From contig KK211149.1 of assembly GCA_000620545.1 (NCBI GenBank), positions 1-64,000 on the forward strand: 64,000 bases of DNA, in the 5' to 3' direction. Of this stretch, positions 59,339-64,000 are shown piece by piece; the stretch's first letter is position 1, and each line of letters opens with the position of its first letter. The DNA is from Intrasporangiaceae bacterium URHB0013 (GTDB lineage: Bacteria > Actinomycetota > Actinomycetes > Actinomycetales > Dermatophilaceae). The notes under the pieces are model-generated. The model was not told where the DNA came from and searched no databases. It saw only the letters and a list, made by a program, of their open reading frames with translations. Both the position numbers and the translations under genes were made by a program.

Positions 59339-60556
59339 TCAGCTGTTCTGCGCTCCCTCGACGGTGGTCCCGGGTGGCGGCTCGGTCAGCGGCTCGTCGT
59401 CCTTGAGGGCCTTGAAGAGCGCCTTCGCGCGCTCGGTGTCCCACTTGACCGCGAGCGCGCCGGCGCTCGTGCGGTAGGCGAGGTCAGACGTCGGCACCGA
59501 GAGTGAGAGGCCCTCGTCGTTGCTCACGGCGCGCATCGCCTGGAGCACGCGGACGGCGTCCATGATCCCGGTCTCCGTGCCCACGGCGAGCCCGGCGGCG
59601 GAGGCGTCGGCGAAGCTCTTGTAGCGCCAGGGGATGAGCACGGTGGAGGGCGTCGCGGCCTTCTTCATCAGCGCACCGAGGAACTGGCGCTGGCGCGCGG
59701 CGCGCCCGATGTCGCCGAGCGGGTCCTCGTAGCGGGATCGCACGTAGCCGAGGGCGTTGCCGCCGTCGAGGGTCTGGCAGCCCTTCTTGAGGTCGATGCC
59801 GGCCTTCTTGTCCGACATGTCGCGCGGCACGCAGAGGTCGACCCCGCCCACGCTGTCGACGACAGCGGCGAAGCCGCCGAGGCCGATCTCGATGTAGCCG
59901 TCCACGTGGATGCCCGTGACCTGCTCGACGGTGTTGGTGAGCAATTTCGGTCCGCCGATGGAGTAGGCGGCATTGATCTTGTTGGAGCCGTGGCCCGGGA
60001 TCGGGACGTAGGAGTCGCGGGGCAGCGAGACCATGACCGGCTTGCCGCCGGCCTCGGGGACGTGGACGAGCATGATCGTGTCGGTGCGGTTGCCCTCGGC
60101 GTTGCCCGTGGCGTACTTCTTGCGCTGCTGCTTGGTGAGCCCCTCGCGGCTGTCGGAGCCGACGAGGAGATAGTTGTAGCCGGAGGTGTCGGTGGGTCGC
60201 TCGCCGCCGGGGATGTTGTCGACCTTGTTGACGGCGCCCCACGCCTGCATCGGGACCCAGACCATGAAGCCGATCCAGGCCAGGAGCAGGACGAGCAGGA
60301 CGATGAGCGCCATGCGCCCCTTGCGCCAGCGGTAGCGCGGCCCGCGCGGGGGTGCCCCTGCGGGCCTCGCCGGTGACCCTGCGCGACCGCGCGTGTCGAC
60401 GTGGTCGGTGCCAGGTGCGCCGGGTCCGGGGGACCGCTCGTCGGCGCGCGACGGAGCGGTGGCGCCGCCCCCGGGACGCTTCGGGCGGCGCCGGGTGTCG
60501 ACGACGTAGGCGTCGTCGCCGCCGGGGCGGCGAGGAGTGCTCGGATCAGTCGGCAT
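59339..60556 (-). CDS. LytR-CpsA-Psr (LCP) family wall polymer ligase
   Basis: A 405-residue protein with a long Pro/Arg/Gly-rich cytoplasmic start (about 1-78), one membrane helix (about 82-105) and an outside LCP domain (about 120-300). Family residues are NYLLVGSDSREG, NRTDTIMLVHVPEAGGKPVMVSLPRDSYV, KINAAYSIGGP and YVRSRYEDPLGDIGRAARQRQFL. LCP proteins move lipid-linked glycopolymers onto peptidoglycan. A C-terminal domain of about 80 residues follows. It begins 11 nt before the end of the DUF2304 gene, so it is in an operon with it and the GT2 gene. It could attach the polymers made elsewhere in the window. Confidence 0.93.
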   Translation of the reverse strand: MPTDPSTPRRPGGDDAYVVDTRRRPKRPGGGATAPSRADERSPGPGAPGTDHVDTRGRAGSPARPAGAPPRGPRYRWRKGRMALIVLLVLLLAWIGFMVWVPMQAWGAVNKVDNIPGGERPTDTSGYNYLLVGSDSREGLTKQQRKKYATGNAEGNRTDTIMLVHVPEAGGKPVMVSLPRDSYVPIPGHGSNKINAAYSIGGPKLLTNTVEQVTGIHVDGYIEIGLGGFAAVVDSVGGVDLCVPRDMSDKKAGIDLKKGCQTLDGGNALGYVRSRYEDPLGDIGRAARQRQFLGALMKKAATPSTVLIPWRYKSFADASAAGLAVGTETGIMDAVRVLQAMRAVSNDEGLSLSVPTSDLAYRTSAGALAVKWDTERAKALFKALKDDEPLTEPPPGTTVEGAQNS

Positions 60557-60974
60557 CGGCTGCCTTCACGCTCGGGGACTGGGGGACATCGGCGGACAGT
60601 GTGTCAGGCGAACCTGTCGACCTCACGTGCTCGGTCGCCGACGGCGCCTCGTCGAGCGCGATGCGCCGCGCGAGACGGGTGTAGCGGGTCTCCATCGCGC
60701 GGAAGCGCTTGTACGTCGTTACGACGAAGCCGAGAAAGGCGACGACGAGCCCGTAGAGGATGAGGTCGGCGCCACGACCGATGCCGAGGGCTTTGGCGAG
60801 GTTGGTCCACGTCTTGCTGGGGTCGATGATCGAGTAGACGACGAGGCCGAGCAGGAGCAGCAGCCCGAGACGTCGGAGCGCCTGCGTGCGCTGACCCGAA
60901 CCGATCAGCAGTCGCCAGGCGATCGCGAGGACCGCTGCGATGAGCAGGATCTGTATGACGCTCTGTCTGCTCAT
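60546..60974 (-). CDS. DUF2304 membrane protein
   Basis: A 142-residue protein with three hydrophobic helices (about 5-22, 34-50, 68-85) and a soluble tail. SVIQILLIAAVLAIAWRLL and YKRFRAMETRYTRLARRIAL are typical of DUF2304. These proteins are usually found next to GT2 polyprenol-sugar transferases, perhaps as a partner. It overlaps the GT2 gene by ATGA and the LCP gene by 11 nt, so the three are tightly coupled. Confidence 0.85.
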   Translation of the reverse strand: MSRQSVIQILLIAAVLAIAWRLLIGSGQRTQALRRLGLLLLLGLVVYSIIDPSKTWTNLAKALGIGRGADLILYGLVVAFLGFVVTTYKRFRAMETRYTRLARRIALDEAPSATEHVRSTGSPDTLSADVPQSPSVKAADAD

Positions 60975-61657
60975 CGCCAGATCAGCTCCGCGAGGATGTT
61001 GACGGCGTTCCACAGCGACTGGCCCTTGGCCCTGCTGTAGTCGGTGTAGAGGATGTGCACGGGCTCCTCCGCGTAGGTGACCCGCGCGCCGTCGAAGCGC
61101 ATCGAGCCGATCTGGGCGACGATCTCCGACGCATGGGCCATGCGGTTCTGGGTGATGTCGAGCCGCTCCACGACGTCTCGGTGCAGCACGCGCAGGCCGT
61201 TGTGGGCGTCCGTCAGACGCGTGCCGGTCGTCAGGTTGGTGTAGGCCACGGCCGCACGCAGGACGAGCCTCTTCGAGGCCGAGGCCTCGGTGCGCTCGTC
61301 GAGGAAGCGGGACCCGAAGACGACCCGCACGTCGCCCCGCCGGATGCGCTCGACCATGACCTCGACGTCGTGGATCTGGTGCTGTCCGTCCGCGTCGTAG
61401 GTGACGACGTAGCGCATGCCCGGGTCGCCCAGGGCGTAGTCGAAACCGGTCTGCAACGCAGCGCCCTGGCCGAGGTTGACGGGGTGGCGCACGACGGCCG
61501 CGCCGGCCTGCGCCGCGAGGTCTCCGGAGGCGTCGTGCGAACCGTCGTCGACGCACACGATGTGGGGGAAGACGGAGCGCGCCTCGCGCACCACGTCGGC
61601 GATGACGGCTGCCTCGTCGTAGAGCGGCACGACCAGCCACACGTCGTCGTTCTGCAT
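60971..61657 (-). CDS. family 2 glycosyltransferase, dolichyl-phosphate-mannose-synthase-like
   Basis: A 228-residue GT-A enzyme without membrane helices. It shows WLVVPLYDEAAVIADVVREAR, IVCVDDGSHDASGDLAAQAG, VVRHPVNLGQGAALQTGFDYAL and VTYDADGQHQIHD, the usual pattern of polyprenyl-phosphate sugar transferases, and GSRFLDERTEASASKRLVLRAA. It probably loads a sugar onto a polyprenyl phosphate, with DUF2304 as partner. The start ATG at 61657 has a -10 hexamer 6 nt upstream; longer in-frame starts run into the divergent promoter. Confidence 0.9.
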   Translation of the reverse strand: MQNDDVWLVVPLYDEAAVIADVVREARSVFPHIVCVDDGSHDASGDLAAQAGAAVVRHPVNLGQGAALQTGFDYALGDPGMRYVVTYDADGQHQIHDVEVMVERIRRGDVRVVFGSRFLDERTEASASKRLVLRAAVAYTNLTTGTRLTDAHNGLRVLHRDVVERLDITQNRMAHASEIVAQIGSMRFDGARVTYAEEPVHILYTDYSRAKGQSLWNAVNILAELIWR

Positions 61658-61663
61658 GCGCCC

Positions 61664-61669
61664 AGCGTA
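61664..61669 (-). promoter_or_regulatory. -10 hexamer TACGCT of the GT2-DUF2304-LCP operon
   Basis: On the minus strand TACGCT is followed by 6 nt and the GT2 ATG, a leaderless layout. Confidence 0.5.
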
Positions 61670-61794
61670 GAGCGGTCCCGGCATCCCGCCTGCCAGGCGG
61701 CGGCCACCTCCCGGCGCGCCCGGCTCACGCTGGTCCGGGCCCGACGACACGCGAGGCGCGGACCCGAGCACGCCTGGGGGCGCGCGACGGGAAC

Positions 61795-61800
61795 TAGAGT
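61795..61800 (+). promoter_or_regulatory. -10 hexamer TAGAGT of the GT4 fusion gene
   Basis: TAGAGT is followed by 9 nt (CGGAGGACC) and the ATG. The transcript would be leaderless or nearly so. Confidence 0.45.
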
Positions 61801-61809
61801 CGGAGGACC

Positions 61810-63915
61810 ATGACGGACGCGTTGTCGCAGGGCTCCCGCTCCCGGGGCCACCAGGCCTCCGGAGGTACCGGTGCCGCGCCCCACCTCGAGGCCTCGCCCG
61901 CGACGGACGGCTCGGCGGGGTCGGCCGCGCTCCGCATCGCGATCGTGGGCCCGACCCACCCGTACAAGGGTGGCGTCGCGGCGCACACGACGATGCTCGC
62001 GCACCACCTGGCCGACGCCGGGCACGACGTGACGCTCGTGTCGTGGGCGCACCTCTACCCCTCGAAGCTGCACCACGCGGACGCGTCGGTGCCCGACGGC
62101 GTGCCGGAGGTTCCACCGTTCCCGCGGACCATCCGGGCGCTGAGCTGGGCTCGGCCCGACACGTGGGTGCGCGCCGGTCGGCGGCTGCGCGATGTCGACG
62201 TGATCCTCGTCGTGCACGTCATGCCTCGCGTCGTGCCCGCACACCTGGCCCTGCTGCGGGCCGCCGGCGCCGTGCCCGGGGGCGCCGGACCACGGCCGCA
62301 GTCGGTCGTCGTGTGCCACAACGTCCTCCCGCACGAACCCCACCCGGGCGACGCCCGCCTCATGTCGATGCTCTTCTCGCGCGTCGACTCGGTGCTCGTG
62401 CACGGAGCCGAGCAGGCCACCGTGGCGCACGACCTCGGCGCCCGCCGCGTGTCCGTGGCGGACCTCCCGCCCCACCTCACGGGCGGGGACCCCATCCGGC
62501 GAGGCCCCCGGCCCGGGCGCACCCGGCTGCTCGCGCTGGGTCTCATCCGCGAGTACAAGGGCATCGACGTGCTCCTGCGCGCCATGCGGTCCGTGCCCGA
62601 GGTGACCCTGACCATCGCCGGCGAGATCTGGGGCGCCAACCGCGGCGTCATCGGCCGTCTCGCCTCGGACCCGGCACTCGGGGGGCGCGTGGAGATCCGC
62701 GACGGCTACGTGCCGGCCGACGCCCTCGCCGCGCTGCTCGCCGACCACGACGTCCTCGCGCTGCCGTACCGCTCGGCCACCGCCTCCCAGAACGTCATCC
62801 TCGGGCACGCGCACGGGCTGCCGGTCCTCGCCTCCGACATCGCTCCGTTCTCGCAGCAGGTGGACGACGGCGTCAACGGGATCCTCGTCCCGCCGGAGGA
62901 CGAGCGCGCGCTCGCCGGGGCGCTGCGGCGGCTCGGCGACCCCGACGTCCGCCGTCGCCTCGCCGAGGGCGTGCAGACCCCGGACCTGTCGGCGCCGTGG
63001 GCTCACTACCTCGGCACGCTCGAGGCGCTGTCCGTCGACGAGAGCGTGCTGCTCGGTGACGCCGACGGGTCGTATGCCGTCGCGTCCGACCCGCTGCCCA
63101 CTGACGGGCCCGACCCCGACGAGCTCCACCTCGCGGCCGGGGCCGGGGCGGGGCCGGGGGAGCACAGCCCGGTCGCGCGCAGCGGGCGCGTCCTGGGCAG
63201 CAGGGCACGCCAGGTCGCCGGCCGGGTCCGACGGAGCGCGAGCCGGGCCATCGCGGCACGGAGGCCGCTGGTCTCCCTCCGGCCCGACGACCTGCCCGAG
63301 TGGGTGCTGGCCACCGACGTGCTCGGGGAGCCGGACGAGGCCGACGACGCCCGCCGGCTCTCGCGCATCCTCGGCCTGCCGCGGTCTCTCGACAGCGTCT
63401 CCGCCTGGGCGGCGCTCGGCACCCTCGCAGCGATCCTGCGGATGCGCGACGACGGCCGGCGCAGTGCTGTGATCGTCGACGAGGGCGGCACCCGGTCCAT
63501 CCTGTCGCGGTGGGCGCGTGCGGTCGGCTTCGCGCCGGTCGAGATCGACTTCACGGGCTCGCACCCGAGCGTCGCGGCGCTCGACGTCGACACCGGCTCC
63601 CTCGACGTCATCGTCCGCATCCACCCCGACGGCTGCGACGCCGACGACGTCGACCACGTGCTCGAGCAGGCGTCGTGGGCGCTGCGCTCGGGTGGCCTCC
63701 TCGTCGTGACCGTCCCGATCGGCCCCCGCGGCGCCGAAGGTGCCCTAGGACCCGCCGACGTGCGCGGCCTCCTGGCCCGCGCCCACGACCTCGGTTTCGT
63801 GCTCATCGGTGACCTCGACGGCGACGTCAACGCCCGGATGCGTGAGGCGGCGTCACGCGCCCGGGCCGACGACGCGGCATACGGCCTCGTGCGCCTCAGC
63901 CTCAGACGGCGCTGA
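61810..63915 (+). CDS. GT4 glycosyltransferase fused to a methyltransferase-like domain
   Basis: A 701-residue protein. After about 38 disordered residues, a GT-B glycosyltransferase covers about 40-400: IAIVGPTHPYKGGVAAHTT, LALGLIREYKGIDVLLRAM and VLASDIAPFSQQVDDGVNGI with LVPPEDERALAGAL. A linker rich in Gly/Ala follows. The C-terminal part (about 490-700) resembles a class I SAM methyltransferase (SAVIVDEGG near 553 and WALRSGGLLVVTVPIG near 628), but the first glycine-rich loop is reduced to DEGG, so activity is uncertain. The sugar donor and acceptor are not known; the neighbours are cell-surface genes. Confidence 0.82.
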   Translation: MTDALSQGSRSRGHQASGGTGAAPHLEASPATDGSAGSAALRIAIVGPTHPYKGGVAAHTTMLAHHLADAGHDVTLVSWAHLYPSKLHHADASVPDGVPEVPPFPRTIRALSWARPDTWVRAGRRLRDVDVILVVHVMPRVVPAHLALLRAAGAVPGGAGPRPQSVVVCHNVLPHEPHPGDARLMSMLFSRVDSVLVHGAEQATVAHDLGARRVSVADLPPHLTGGDPIRRGPRPGRTRLLALGLIREYKGIDVLLRAMRSVPEVTLTIAGEIWGANRGVIGRLASDPALGGRVEIRDGYVPADALAALLADHDVLALPYRSATASQNVILGHAHGLPVLASDIAPFSQQVDDGVNGILVPPEDERALAGALRRLGDPDVRRRLAEGVQTPDLSAPWAHYLGTLEALSVDESVLLGDADGSYAVASDPLPTDGPDPDELHLAAGAGAGPGEHSPVARSGRVLGSRARQVAGRVRRSASRAIAARRPLVSLRPDDLPEWVLATDVLGEPDEADDARRLSRILGLPRSLDSVSAWAALGTLAAILRMRDDGRRSAVIVDEGGTRSILSRWARAVGFAPVEIDFTGSHPSVAALDVDTGSLDVIVRIHPDGCDADDVDHVLEQASWALRSGGLLVVTVPIGPRGAEGALGPADVRGLLARAHDLGFVLIGDLDGDVNARMREAASRARADDAAYGLVRLSLRRR

Positions 63916-63948
63916 CCGCGCGGATGACACTGCGATGATGGTGGGGAC

Positions 63949-64000
63949 ATGACCCGAAAGAAGATCCTCACGTTCCTGCGCGTGGCCATCGCGCTCATCA
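63949..64000 (+). CDS. start of a membrane protein (3' end outside window)
   Basis: Only 17 codons are present: MTRKKILTFLRVAIALI. The positively charged start followed by a hydrophobic stretch is that of a membrane protein. Position after a glycosyltransferase suggests a sugar-linked or flippase-like protein, but nothing further can be told. Confidence 0.4.
   Translation, partial: MTRKKILTFLRVAIALI

Overview
The window reads as a chromosomal segment of a high-GC actinobacterium. Coding is dense, GTG starts are common, successive genes often overlap by ATGA or GTGA, and many genes have a TANNNT -10 hexamer placed 6-8 nt before the start codon, as in leaderless actinobacterial mRNAs. An F420-dependent oxidoreductase, the acyl-CoA carboxylase epsilon subunit, the TIGR03089 family, a SAM-IV riboswitch before metY and PASTA kinases all fit. 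The overall look suggests Micrococcales, possibly Intrasporangiaceae; that placement is inference. I see no rRNA, tRNA, transposase, phage gene or CRISPR array.

Layout. 1-10.4 kb holds metabolic genes: an aldo/keto reductase end, a DUF3806 protein, tryptophan 2,3-dioxygenase, an APC permease, a Cys-rich XRE regulator beside two copies of a 37-bp palindrome, sufE, a rhodanese, a MerR regulator divergent from an acyl-CoA dehydrogenase/carboxyltransferase pair, and a PIG-V-like membrane mannosyltransferase. 10.4-24.1 kb is a conserved actinobacterial core: maf, an M32/DUF885-like peptidase, a PASTA kinase, accE-accD divergent from birA, a class III cyclase, an enoyl-CoA hydratase, a two-component system, GtrA, purK and purE. 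25.8-37.9 kb is a surface-sugar island that encodes what looks like the whole GDP-linked route to a CMP-activated legionaminic-acid-type nonulosonic acid, together with a Wzx flippase and a KpsC/KpsS-like transferase. 38-43 kb has a Na+/H+ antiporter with a UBP zinc finger, a large repeat structure, metY with its riboswitch, and a FadE25-like dehydrogenase. 43.1-51.4 kb is a teichoic-acid-like wall polymer module: GT2, TagF-like polymerase, TagGH-like ABC exporter, two CDP-alcohol phosphotransferases, GT4 and TagD. 51.4-64 kb has cell-wall hydrolases, scoAB, TIGR03089, an LCP ligase with a GT2/DUF2304 pair, and a GT4-methyltransferase-like fusion.

How it may fit together. The nonulosonic acid made at 26-38 kb could be built into a surface glycan flipped by Wzx. 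The 43-51 kb module would make and export a phosphodiester polymer, and the LCP protein at 59-60 kb could attach either polymer to peptidoglycan. Actinobacterial walls are known to carry teichoic and teichulosonic acids, so such a role is plausible but not shown here.

Two DNA-level signals cut across genes. The octamer GTATGCCG/CGGCATAC occurs about 31 times on both strands and in several codon frames, roughly 14 times more than base composition predicts. Several unusual intergenic repeat structures also occur, at 4.3, 24.7, 37.95 and 39.9-40.1 kb.
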